A DNA stretch of 64,000 bases from Megascapheus bottae (taxonomy: Eukaryota; Chordata; Mammalia; Rodentia; Geomyidae), in assembly GCA_024803745.1 (NCBI GenBank), contig JANJXV010000161.1:186001-250000 (forward strand), given 5' to 3'. Position numbers and translations under genes: made by a program. Of this stretch, positions 12,230 to 21,769 are shown in pieces. The notes below the pieces were generated by a model. The model had not been told where the DNA came from. It saw only the letters and a list, made by a program, of their open reading frames with translations, and searched no databases. How positions within the stretch are numbered: position 1 is the first letter of the stretch; each line of letters starts with the position of its first letter.

Positions 12230-12264
12230 GAATGCTACCCCCTAGTACTTTAATGCAAAGCTTT

Positions 12265-12420
12265 GATCTGTGGCATTTTAAGCACAATTCAACGCTCTGT
12301 TTTTTGCTGGTTAATTAGAGGTAAAAATCTTATGGAATGTATTGCGTGGCTGATTTTGAACTGGAATCCTCAGTTCTCAGCTTATCTTGAGTAGCTAGGA
12401 TTACAGTACTTTTACAACAT
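12265..12420 (-). mobile_element. 7SL-like/Geo composite SINE, old fragment
   Basis: Reverse orientation. It includes the phrase TTGAGTAGCTAGGATTACAG, typical of a B1/7SL-like unit, after a degraded right half. Confidence 0.6.
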
Positions 12421-12689
12421 GTATGCTCATACACATTGCTTCTGATCCAAACACTCATTTTTCAATTTAACTAACAAGATGTGAGGAACGATGATTGACT
12501 GTAATTTACTAGATGGGATTCTAGTGAGTATATATTTCCACTTCCACTCTGAAGCCAGGGAAATGTTTCTGGTACATGTTTCAACTATCTCCCAAAGAGG
12601 AAATAATATGTGAGTACGTTTGGTAGTATTTCAGATAGGAGATGGACTTTGGTGTTTGGAACCTGTTGGGCAGAGTGTATCAGCTGGGC

Positions 12690-12822
12690 TGTGATAACAG
12701 AGATGATGTTACAGACAGTAATATCTTCATCCCAGACAGACTTAATCCAGATCCTTGGATTTCAGGCCTTGAGTAGATAGAATTACAAGTGTGAGCTGCC
12801 ACCACCCCCTGGTTCATTTTGG
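12690..12822 (-). mobile_element. 7SL-like SINE fragment
   Basis: Reverse orientation. The stretch around 12,745-12,805 (GAGTAGATAGAATTACAAGT) matches the 7SL-like half. It is strongly degraded. Confidence 0.5.
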
Positions 12823-13504
12823 AAACCTTAATTGCTTCTCATTTGTTCCTTTCCTTTTTTGGAAGATTGATCTAAGCTGGCTGATTGTGCATCACAATGA
12901 AGTGATTGGCCTCAGGAATTGCAAATATTTGTTTCATCAGCACGGAATGAATGAAGTTGATCTAAACCCAATAGTATTTTCCTTCTGATAAATAGGGAAC
13001 TTTCTTTTATAATTTTTCCTTGCCTTTGCTTTCCCAAAGCAAGCAACATGTTTCTTAAAAACTATACTTCATGAGAATATTATAATTAGAAGCTATCTTC
13101 TGCACACTTCAGAATAGTCCTTGCATTTATAAACTTATATTACAATATTAGGTAGAAGAATGGTGACTGTTAGTTTCATAACTACTTCATATGTTTTACT
13201 CTTTAAGGCTCATTAAGTCAAGAAGGGATTAAATACATTTATATAATAGTAGAACATAGCTCCTGCTGATTTGATGTGTGTGCAGATGATACACAGATTT
13301 ATTAGGATTACTTAAAAGTTTTCTTCAAATTTTCAGTAGTAGACTGCTATGCTAACTGGTAGGTGATAGTAATGATGCTGAAATTCTATGAATCAGCTAT
13401 GAAGCAGAATTTCAGGGGAGAGTATTTGCTAGGGACTTAATTTCTAAGACGCATATCAAGAATATTGAACTATAACACCAAATGATGGAGGACTCAGCGT
13501 CACA
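12823..13504. other. No recognisable gene or repeat
   Basis: AT-rich sequence with no convincing open frame, repeat or RNA gene. The 65-codon frame at 12,791-12,988 starts in a SINE remnant and has no known motif. Confidence 0.5.
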
Positions 13505-13738
13505 TTTTGTTGTTTTATGCAAGTCCTGGGACTTGAACCCAGGGCCTGGGAACTGTCCTTAGAAGTTTTTTTTGCTTCAGGCTAGTGTTCTACCACTTTA
13601 TCCACAGCTCCACTTCCAGATTTTTGGTAATGAACTGTAAATCAGAATATCATGCAATTTGTTTGGGCTGGATTCAAACCTGATTCTGTGTAGATAGGAT
13701 TCCAAGTGTGAGTGCACAGAGCCTGGCTAGTATCATTC
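13505..13738 (-). mobile_element. Composite SINE, diverged
   Basis: Reverse orientation. Right-half landmarks (CTTGAACCCAGGGCCTGG) are followed by a degraded left half. Confidence 0.7.
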
Positions 13739-13740
13739 AT

Positions 13741-13975
13741 CATTCAAGTCATGGGACTGCAATTCTGCACCTGGGTCTTGTCACTGAGCTTTTCAGCTCA
13801 AGACTACTGCCCTATCCCTTGAGCCATAGGGCCACTTCTGGGTTTCTGGTGGTTAATTGGAGATAAGAGTCACATGGACTTCAGTGCCCAGGCTGACTTT
13901 GAACTGATATCCTTGGATCCCAGCCCCTTGAGTAGCTACATTTACAAGTGTGAGCCACCATACCCGGCTAAATTA
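13741..13975 (-). mobile_element. 7SL-like/Geo composite SINE
   Basis: Reverse orientation, with both halves present. The right half has CTTTTCAGCTCAAGACTACT, and the 7SL-like half ends GTGAGCCACCATACCCGGCT. Confidence 0.85.
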
Positions 13976-14135
13976 TTTTTTAAGTTAATTTATTTTGTTA
14001 AGTCAATATATAGTTGGCATACGGTTACATAAGTAATGAACATATTTCTTAAGAAAATTGTTATCCCCTCCCTCATTTTTCTCTGTTTTCCTACCCTCAG
14101 CCACCTCTCCACCCAGATTGTTCAGTTCATTTCCG
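13976..14135 (-). mobile_element. Old L1 3'-end remnant
   Basis: A T-rich start, then a motif resembling the L1 3'UTR G-rich end on the minus strand (TTGTTATCCCCTCCCTC on plus). A similar piece is at 20,600-20,770. Confidence 0.5.
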
Positions 14136-14394
14136 TTTAGTGTCTTCCAAGTATCACTGTTCAATTGGTTCACCCTTTTTCCTTTGTTTTTTTTACCATT
14201 TTATTATATCCTCTCCATTCCCCAAATCACATAAACCTATGTACAAGACACAGGGTACCCGAATTCAACACAGTGACTACAGAGAATAAAACTAAAGGGA
14301 AAAAGAAGAAAAGAGGTAAAAAGCCAAGAAAATGAAAGAACATCATACAGTACCTTAGAAGCAACAACACTGAAAAAACAAAACATAAACCTTG

Positions 14395-14550
14395 GGCTGA
14401 AAATGAAGCTTGCCTAGCATTATGAAACCCTGGATTCCATTCCTCAGCACCACATAAACAAAAAACTGGAAGTGCCACTGTGACTCAGCTGGTAGATTAC
14501 TTACGTTCAGCACAGAGTGTCTCCAAGTGACAAAAATCTGTCACATTTAA
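14395..14550 (+). mobile_element. IDL-Geo SINE
   Basis: Forward orientation. The ID-like half has a polymerase III B-box-like stretch (GATTCCATTCCTCAGCACCA). The right half is short and degraded. Confidence 0.7.
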
Positions 14551-14619
14551 GTCAGGCTTCAAAACTTTGCTAGGAACCAGTTATGTGATTTGGAATAAAG
14601 TCCAGTTTTCAAAAAATCA

Positions 14620-14865
14620 CTAGCCAGGCGCTGGAGGGTCATAATTGTCATTCTACTAGCCAGGGAGAAGTTGATTCAAAGCCTTTGCAAGCAAAAAAAA
14701 TGAAAACAAAAAAAACTGTAAGATTCTACTCTCCACTTATCCACCCAAAAACTAAGTGGAGTTGTGGCTAAAACTGGTACAGCATTAGCCTTGAGGAAAA
14801 AGAACTAAGAGACCTTGCCCAGGTCCAAAGTTCAACCTCCCCACCAAGAAAGAAAAAAAAGGAGT
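14620..14865 (+). mobile_element. 7SL-like/Geo composite SINE, diverged
   Basis: Forward orientation. A degraded 7SL-like half (AGCCAGGCGCTGG...) is followed after an A-rich stretch by a Geo-like half (GTGGAGTTGTGGCT). Confidence 0.6.
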
Positions 14866-15239
14866 CCAGATACCTTAGTTTAAAAAGTATATCTGGATAT
14901 CTTAGTAGATTTTTCTGATCTTTCCTCATTCATCTGATGGAACCACATAATCTTGATCCTGATCTGACTAAGAGCCTGCATTGTGCTTAATAAATTCATT
15001 CCACATATTCCAGTAGAATCTGGACAGCTAACAGCCACTTACCAATGCTTTATTCTACGTTTAGGCCAGTATGTCTTCATACCATCTACACAGTCAGCTA
15101 TATCATCTTTCCAGAAGTATCATTGAGTGTAGAACACTCAGAACTAAAATAATTGCATAAAGATGTAATACAAACCCTTGATTCATTAAGAAAATTTCTG
15201 TACCACTTAGAGCAAGTACATTAGTGGTATTTAACTCTA
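14866..15239. other. No recognisable gene or repeat
   Basis: I see no supported feature in this interval. Confidence 0.5.
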
Positions 15240-15660
15240 GCCTCTTTTTTAAAAAATTTATTAACATTGAATTTTACATCATATTTCAAATGTCATGTTT
15301 AACCAACAAGTATTCAAGAAGGGAATCGCTATACAATCACTGGCACATAGATTTTAGAATATAGTAAAAATTAAGCTGAGTCTTTATATGTCATAGATAC
15401 AGATTAATCTATAATAAAACACATGTCTATAGAGTGTATAGTCTATCCTAGATTTTTATGTCTATGTAGTTATGTTTATATCTCCAAAATTATGTCCAGA
15501 ACTTTGGGTATCAACTATTCAATCATCGCTCTACTACTGTTTGAAACTAATATCCATATATTAAGGATATCATGTACCTTTTGTTCCTTGGTCTTGACTT
15601 ATCTCACTCAACAGGATTCACTCTAATTTCATCCACTACCCCAAAAATGCCATTATTTTT

Positions 15661-16171
15661 TTCTGTGCAGATCTTCTTTTTATGTATTTATATTTATTGT
15701 AATTTATAGAAGGGTTACATTATATTCACCAGATAGAAGGTGCATTACTTCTCAAACTTTGATACCCCATGTAATGATATGGTCCCCATTTCCCTTCCCC
15801 TACCCCCATTCATGTTCATTTCCCCCCTTCCCTATCCAATTTCAAATAACCAATTAGGCACATATGAAATATATCAGAAAACAAGGTGAAATATTGTAAC
15901 AATATGATATAACCAAGGGATAGCAAAAGAGATAAGAGATCACATAGTTCATTAAGGACAACAATCACTCATTATATGAGTTTTGTTTCTTTATCTTGGA
16001 GGTCCTTACATTTAGTGTCATACTATTTGTCACGATGTCTCTAGATTTTGTTCTATTGTAAATCTCTGGTAGCAGAGCCCAAGGTTTCTACTGAATTTGA
16101 CAAATGAGGGAGACTCTTGGGCCTATGTTCCTTTGAGTTTGGCTTACTTCACTTAATATGATTTTTTTCCT
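15661..16171 (-). mobile_element. L1 3'-end insertion, 5'-truncated, with target duplication
   Basis: It holds the L1 3'UTR and the last codons of ORF2, closely following copy b positions about 2,560-3,045. About 33 bases of the surrounding older L1 occur on both sides (15,627-15,660 and 16,172-16,204, about three mismatches), as expected of a target-site duplication. Confidence 0.75.
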
Positions 16172-16235
16172 TTTCATCCACTTCCCCGAGAATGCCATTA
16201 TTTTATCTTGTCGGTTGGCTATATATCATTCCATT

Positions 16236-16248
16236 GTGTGTGTGTGTG

Positions 16249-16291
<43 letters not shown>
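16236..16291. repeat. (TG)n microsatellite
   Basis: A near-perfect TG dinucleotide run inside the old L1 fragment. Confidence 0.97.
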
Positions 16292-16293
<2 letters not shown>

Positions 16294-16364
16294 CACATTT
16301 TTTGTAGTAGGGCATCTGGTTGTTTCCATCATCCAACCTCATTTTCTACAGATATTTTGATAGT

Positions 16365-17495
16365 CTCTTTTTTATTTTCAGGGTAATGTATAGAGGGGTT
16401 ACGATTACATTTACAGGTAGTGGACTGCATTACTTCTCACACATTTATTCCACTCCACATGTTTTTGTCCCCAGTTCCCTCTCCCCTCCCCTTCCCAATC
16501 ATCTTGTTTCCCCCATTCCCTTTCATATTTGACATAAACAAATAAACATATATACAATATGCCAGGGAAAAATCAGATACAGTAACAATCTGACATTAAC
16601 CAAAGGGCAAAATAAGAGATGAGAAATAACATAGTAGATTAAGGACAAAAATCACACAAGATTAAGAGCAAGGATGACACAAGATATAGCTCTTGTTCCC
16701 ATATCCTAGAGATCCTTTCATTTAGTCTCATCCTATATGACCTTATATACCTAGGTTTTTGAGTTATTGTAATCCTCTGCTAGGAGAGTCCTAGATGTGA
16801 ACTAATTATTACAAATGAGGGAAACCATTGAGCTTATGTTTCTTTGGGTCTGGCTGCTTCACTTAATATGAATTTTTCCAAGTCTTTCCATTTCCTTACA
16901 AATGGGGCGATGTCATTCCTTCTGATGGCAGCATAGCATTCCATTGTGTATAAGTACCACATCTTCTTGATTCAGTCATCTACTGAGTGGCATCTGGGTT
17001 GGTTTCATATCTTTGCTATGGTAAATAGTGCTGCAATGAGCATCATTGTGGTAGTGGCTTTAGTATGTCCTTTTTTCTGGACAATTGGGTAGATGCCAAG
17101 TAGTGGATTTGCTGGATCATAGGGGAGCTCTATGTTCAGTCTTTTGAGGAACCACCACACTGCTTTCCCTAGTGGTTGAACGAGTTTACACTCACACCAA
17201 CAGTGTAGGTGTGATCCCACCTGGTCACTTCCCCACCAGTATCTCTTATTAGATTTTTTGATAATGGCCATTCTGACTGGAGTCAGGTGGAATCTCAAAG
17301 TTGTTTTGATTTTCATTTCCCTTATTGCTAGAGATATGGAGCATTTCTTCATGTGTCTAAAGCCCATTTTAATTTTTTCTTCAGAGAATACTCTTTTAAG
17401 TCTTTAGCCCACCTTTTAATAGGATGGTTGTTTCTTTGAAGATTTGTTTGGGAGAGATTCATTTTTTTCAGCTATAGATATATTTTAGATAACTA
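16365..17495 (-). mobile_element. L1 3' fragment, 5'-truncated
   Basis: The L1 3'UTR and the ORF2 C-terminal region on the minus strand. An open piece at 17367-17005 encodes an ORF2 C-terminus (HMKKCSISLAIREMKIKTT, LHCWCECKLVQP, ELPYDPANPLLGIYP). The Cys-His motif is altered (YWWGSDQVGSHLHCWCEC), and a stop ends the frame early. It is more diverged than the array copies, so it is an independent older insertion. Confidence 0.9.
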
Positions 17496-17510
17496 CATAT
17501 ATTTTTGTAG

Positions 17511-17640
17511 AAAAAAGAACGGAAGCCATCATGCTGGCTCACAACTTAATTTCAGCTACTTAGGAGGCTCAGGGCTTAGGATCACAGGTCAAAGCCAACC
17601 AGGGCCCTACAGTGTGTGAGATCAAACTCTGTGAACATAC
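17511..17640 (+). mobile_element. 7SL-like SINE half
   Basis: Forward orientation. GCTACTTAGGAGGCTCAGGG and TCAAAGCCAACCAGGG mark the 7SL-like unit. Confidence 0.7.
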
Positions 17641-17664
17641 AATGACTGTAAGAGGAATCTCACT

Positions 17665-17870
17665 GCCTGGGAATGTAGCCTAATTGTAGAGTGCTCACCT
17701 AGAATGCATGAAGACCTAGGTTCTATTCACCGGTACCGCATATTCAGAAAAAAGCTAGAAGTGGCTCTGTGTTTCAAGAGGCAGAGCACTCACCTTGGGC
17801 AAGCGAGTCCAATGAAAATGTCTAGGCCCTGAGTCCAAGCCGTAGGACTGGCAAAAAGAAAAAAAAAAGC
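17665..17870 (+). mobile_element. IDL-Geo SINE
   Basis: Forward orientation with both halves and an A-rich tail. The ID-like half has TAGAGTGCTCACCTAGAATG; the right half ends GAGTCCAAGCCGTAGGACTG. Confidence 0.9.
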
Positions 17871-17969
17871 AATCTTACTTAAGTAACAAGGAATGTACCC
17901 TATATTTATACAGACTGAAAAATTCATTAAGAAATTAGAAAATATGTATAAGGTGCATAATTTCTTTGG

Positions 17970-18062
17970 TGTGTTGGCACTGGGTCTTCAACTGAGTGCT
18001 TCAGCTCTATCCCTGACCTTTTCTGCTCAAGGCTAGCACTCTACCAATGCAGCCCCAAATCA
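17970..18062 (-). mobile_element. Geo-half SINE fragment
   Basis: Reverse orientation. CTCAAGGCTAGCACTCTACC identifies the right half; the left half is absent. Confidence 0.65.
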
Positions 18063-18264
18063 ACTATATTCAATTGAGATATAAGCGATGAATATTTCAG
18101 GGTGCTTCATGAAAAACATTTTTATAAATTGAAACTTTCAACACAGTCTTATTTTAGTATGAATGTTGAGATGGGAAGAGACAGAAAAAGTGAAATGTTT
18201 CCTGATCCCCATAGAGAAGAGACTCAGCAGAACCACTGTGGTCTGCAGGCTTCTTTGTGAGTTT

Positions 18265-18492
18265 TGTTTGCTTGTTTGATTTTTGTCAATTGTGGGGCTT
18301 GAACTCTGGGCCTGGGCACTGTCCCTGAGCTCTTCAGCTCAAGGCTAGTGCTTTAATCTGTGAGCCACAGTGCCACTTCTGGTTTTTCTGGCAGTTAACT
18401 GGGTACTTTGGCTGGCTTTAAACTTTGATTCTCAGATCTTAGCCTCCTGAGTAGCTAAGATTATAGGTGTGAGGTACCATCACCAGGCTGCT
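18265..18492 (-). mobile_element. 7SL-like/Geo composite SINE
   Basis: Reverse orientation with both halves well preserved. GGGCTTGAACTCTGGGCCTG opens it and TCCTGAGTAGCTAAGATTAT lies near its end. Confidence 0.92.
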
Positions 18493-18499
18493 GCTCTGT

Positions 18500-18625
18500 T
18501 ACTATGCAGGTTCTGGATCAAGAACTTCAAGTTCTTACTTCAATTTTTTCTTCTCTTGCCTGATACTCTGCCATTTCAACGAAGCCCCAGTTCCTGGTCT
18601 TTGTTGGTTAATGAGAGATATTATG
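18500..18625 (-). mobile_element. Geo-half SINE fragment, degraded
   Basis: Only scattered matches remain (CTCTGCCATTTCAACGAAGC, GGTTAATGAGAG). Confidence 0.4.
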
Positions 18626-18849
18626 ATTTTCTAATATTCAGAGCAATGATTATAAAACCCAGCATTTTACTTACTTGAATAAATTAAGAGACAGGACCTA
18701 GTGAGATGGAAAACAAAATTATTTTTCAAGTTGCTATCCTGTTCTAATGCATAAGTCTGGCTATTTTGCTTACACACAAATATGTATTTTACCAATTTCT
18801 ACTCTATTTTTGCTTAGCTTAAATCCACCACTGCCATTTCATAGATTTT

Positions 18850-19122
18850 GTTGTTGTTGTTTGCGGTGCTTGAAATCTGTGCCTGGGCTGTTCCTCAGAT
18901 CTTCAGTTCAATGCCAGTGCTCTACTACTTTTGATTTGGCCAGTCCTGGGCTTGATCTCAGGGACTGAGCACTGTCCTTATATTTTCTCAAGGCTAGGGC
19001 TCTACCACTTCAGCCTCAGCACCACTTCCAGCATTTTTCTATGTATGTGATATTGAGGAATTGAACGCAGGTCTTTGTGCATGCTAGGCAAGCACTCTAC
19101 CACTAGGCCAAACTCCCAGCCC
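18850..19122 (-). mobile_element. IDL-Geo SINE preceded by a Geo fragment
   Basis: Reverse orientation. A partial right half (18,850-18,935) is followed by a complete IDL-Geo (about 18,936-19,122) ending in GCAAGCACTCTACCACTAGG, the complement of the ID-like A-box region. Confidence 0.85.
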
Positions 19123-19159
19123 AAAATTATTCATCATTACTATTAGCTATCTTCTTTTG

Positions 19160-19398
19160 TTTTATTATTGATTCGTCATGTTGCTTGGACTTTGGGCCTG
19201 GACTGTCCCTGACCTCTTCAGCTCAAGGCTAGCGCTCTTCCTCTACAGCTCCATTTTTGGTTTCTGGTAGTTAATTGGTGATGTAAGTCTCCCAAACATA
19301 TGTGTGCAGGCTGGCTTTGGGCTTTGAACCAAGATCCTCCAATCTCAGCCTCCATAGTAGGTAGAATTACACGCTTCAGCCAGCAGTGCCTGACTGTT
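19160..19398 (-). mobile_element. 7SL-like/Geo composite SINE
   Basis: Reverse orientation, both halves present, moderately diverged. Confidence 0.85.
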
Positions 19399-19523
19399 TG
19401 ATGTCTCTGTCTCTGTCTCTCTGTCTGTCTGTCTCTGTCTGTCTGCCTGTCTGCCTGTCTGTCTCTCTGTCTCTCTCTCTGTCTCTGTCTCTCTCTCTCT
19501 GTCTCTCTCTCTCTCTCTGTCTC

Positions 19524-19586
<63 letters not shown>
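19399..19586. repeat. (TC)n/(TCTG)n microsatellite
   Basis: About 190 bases of TCTC with interspersed TCTG. It directly abuts the 3' (A-rich) end of the reverse SINE at 19,590. Confidence 0.97.
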
Positions 19587-19589
19587 TTT

Positions 19590-19880
19590 GGTTGTAAGAC
19601 TTTAATTGTGCACCTGGGCAGTGTCCCTGGGCTCTTCAGCTCAAGGCTACAACCTTAAACACCTTGAGCCACAGTGTCACTTCTGGTTTTCTGGTGCTTA
19701 AGTGGAAGAAACAGTTTCATGCACTTTAGTGTCTGGCCTGGCTTTGAACTGTGATCCTCAGAACCCAACCTTCTGAGATCATTTCCAGCTTTTTTTTGGT
19801 GTAAGTGGTACAGAGTAATTGAACACAGGGCTTTGTGCATACTAGGCAAGCAAACTACCCCTAGTGTGCACTCCAGCCTT
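19590..19880 (-). mobile_element. Two reverse SINE pieces (composite, then ID-like)
   Basis: 19,590-19,775 is a composite SINE with both halves. 19,778-19,880 matches the ID-like left half (GTGCATACTAGGCAAGC). Confidence 0.8.
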
Positions 19881-19889
19881 AGATAAGGG

Positions 19890-20123
19890 CTTTCTTTTTC
19901 TTTTTCTTTTTTTCACTCATGGGGCTTGAACTCTGGGCCTGGATGTTTACCTTAAGCTCTTCAGCTCAAGGCAAGAGCTCTACCACTTGAGGCACATTGT
20001 CATTTTGAATTTTCTGGATTATTTGGAAATAAGATTCTCACAGATTTTTATGCCTGGGCCGTCTTTGAACCTCGATCCTCCAGGGTAGCTAGGATTACCA
20101 GGGTGAGCCACCAGTCACGGGCA
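19890..20123 (-). mobile_element. 7SL-like/Geo composite SINE
   Basis: Reverse orientation, with a T-rich start, the right half (GGGGCTTGAACTCTGGGCCT) and the 7SL-like half. Confidence 0.88.
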
Positions 20124-20129
20124 TTAAAT

Positions 20130-20245
20130 TATTATTTTTTGCATGTCCTATGGCTTCAACTCATGGCCAGAGCACTATCCTAGGGCTTGCTCAAGGATAG
20201 CACTTTACTTCAGCCAGCCAACTCCCGGTCCAAATAGGCCACTCT
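20130..20245 (-). mobile_element. SINE fragment (Geo half)
   Basis: Reverse orientation, degraded (GCTTGCTCAAGGATAGCACT). Confidence 0.55.
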
Positions 20246-20384
20246 TGAAGCTAGAATTACAGAGATCTGCCATAATACTGGCATGTTGTTATCTAAGTAT
20301 ATAATTTTTCTTCTATTTTTGATGGCTTTTCCTTAGTGTACATATTTCCTACATATTTTATGGAAAACTTCCTTCCCACTGGGG

Positions 20385-20585
20385 CCATAAGTTAAGCCTA
20401 ATGGAAGCATTCTTGCCGAGCATGAATGAAGACCCAAGTTCAATTCCTCAGCACAACATTGATAAAAAAAGATAAAAGTGGTGCTGTGGCACATGTGATA
20501 GAACTTGCACCTTAAGAATAAACAAAAACAAAAACAAGGATCGTGCTCAGGTCCTGAGTCTAAGCCCAGTACTGGCAAAAAAAAT
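20385..20585 (+). mobile_element. IDL-Geo SINE
   Basis: Forward orientation with both halves and an A-rich tail. AAGTTCAATTCCTCAGCACA is the B-box region. Confidence 0.88.
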
Positions 20586-20599
20586 TCTGCCCAAAGTAG

Positions 20600-20770
20600 A
20601 CATTTAAACTTATTGTACTTTTCAAAAAATTTGTTGTTCAAGGTGATATACAAAGAGATTGCTGTTACATATGTAATGAGTACATTTCTTGTAAACACTG
20701 TTACCCCCTCCCCCGTTTTCTCTTTCCTTTCCCCCCAAGTCATAAATTTCATTTACAACAAATATATATG
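20600..20770 (-). mobile_element. Old L1 3'-end remnant
   Basis: Resembles the piece at 13,976-14,135, including GTTACCCCCTCCCCC on the plus strand. Judged to be an L1 3'UTR from this shared C-rich block; the family is not certain. Confidence 0.45.
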
Positions 20771-21159
20771 TATTTTCATTCCTGAAAAAAATAGTTAAAA
20801 TGTGTTCAAATAAATGATGTAGGTTGATATATTTATCAAAATGGATTACTTGAACTCTAAAATAAACATTCTAAGTAATTTTTCTCATAAAATTGTAGTA
20901 ATGCTATAAAACTAATATAAAAGGAATTTTAGTTATTAATTTCTTATGTTTTACCTTTAACATTATTACACTAAGCATACTGTTTATGGTATTAATACAG
21001 ACAGCATGAAATATGATTATGTAAAAAAATTAAATGATTCAAAATAGTAAGGTTGGGGGCCAGTAGTTTGGCTTGGTGGCACACACCCTGGACTGGCAAA
21101 AAAGAAGTAGGGTTAGATAAATCAGATTTATTTCCAAATGTGTGGAAAATGGTATGATT
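20771..21159. other. No recognisable gene; AT-rich
   Basis: AT-rich sequence with a possible tiny SINE scrap at about 21,065-21,110 (CACACACCCTGGACTGGC). Nothing else is seen. Confidence 0.5.
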
Positions 21160-21350
21160 TCTTGTTTGGCTAGTCCTGCGGCTTGAACTGAGGGACCAGG
21201 AACTGTCCTTGGCCACATTTGTTCAAGGGTGGCACTCTTACACCTGAGCAACAGTGCCCCATCTGCTTTTTCTGTGTATGCAGTGTCGAGGAATTGAATC
21301 AAGGTCTTCTTGTATACTAGGCGAGCACTCTACGACTAGGCAACATTAAA
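21160..21350 (-). mobile_element. IDL-Geo SINE
   Basis: Reverse orientation with both halves, diverged (CTAGTCCTGCGGCTTGAACT at the start). Confidence 0.85.
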
Positions 21351-21769
21351 AGCCAAAGTAGATTTTTGATGCTATTGTGGAGTTTTAATTTTCTTAAATA
21401 TTTGTACAAAGCACAATGGATATATAATCAGACTTGAACTCACAGAACAGAGTCCCACATAATATTACAGTTACTCTGGCACTTCTCCCGATTGACAAAA
21501 CACATTTCCAGGCATCTGCTCTGTCCTTCAGCTTTGGTAGCTGACTTGTCTTTCCATGGAGGCCTGGCCTGGATTCCTGGTGATTCCATGCATTTCATAG
21601 TTCCCTGTATATCCAGTAAGGTTGTCTTCTATGGGACCAGACCTGTCTGGTTTTTGGCCCACCCAGGACCTATGTGTCTGAGGTCTCACATTATAAGTGG
21701 AAAATAAAACACAGTATAATAAGCACTGAAAAACTGCACACCATAATATTAACAATGAGAGTTTAATAG

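Larger units (their letters stand above)
15240..16364 (-). mobile_element. Old L1 3' part, split by a younger L1
   Basis: A degraded minus-strand L1 3'UTR and end of ORF2. It is interrupted at about 15,660 and resumes at about 16,172 with the text TGGCTATATATCATTCCATT. A (TG)n tract has grown inside it at 16,236-16,291. The ORF2 C-terminal region is recognisable by its order (CATCTGGTTGTTTCCATC). Confidence 0.6.

Noticed and set aside
17665..17870. tRNA-like A- and B-box sequences
   Set aside because: They lie in IDL-Geo SINEs. No cloverleaf tRNA gene is supported here or elsewhere in the window.
19386..19658. 90-codon Leu/Ser-rich frame
   Set aside because: It is the translation of a (TC)n microsatellite.
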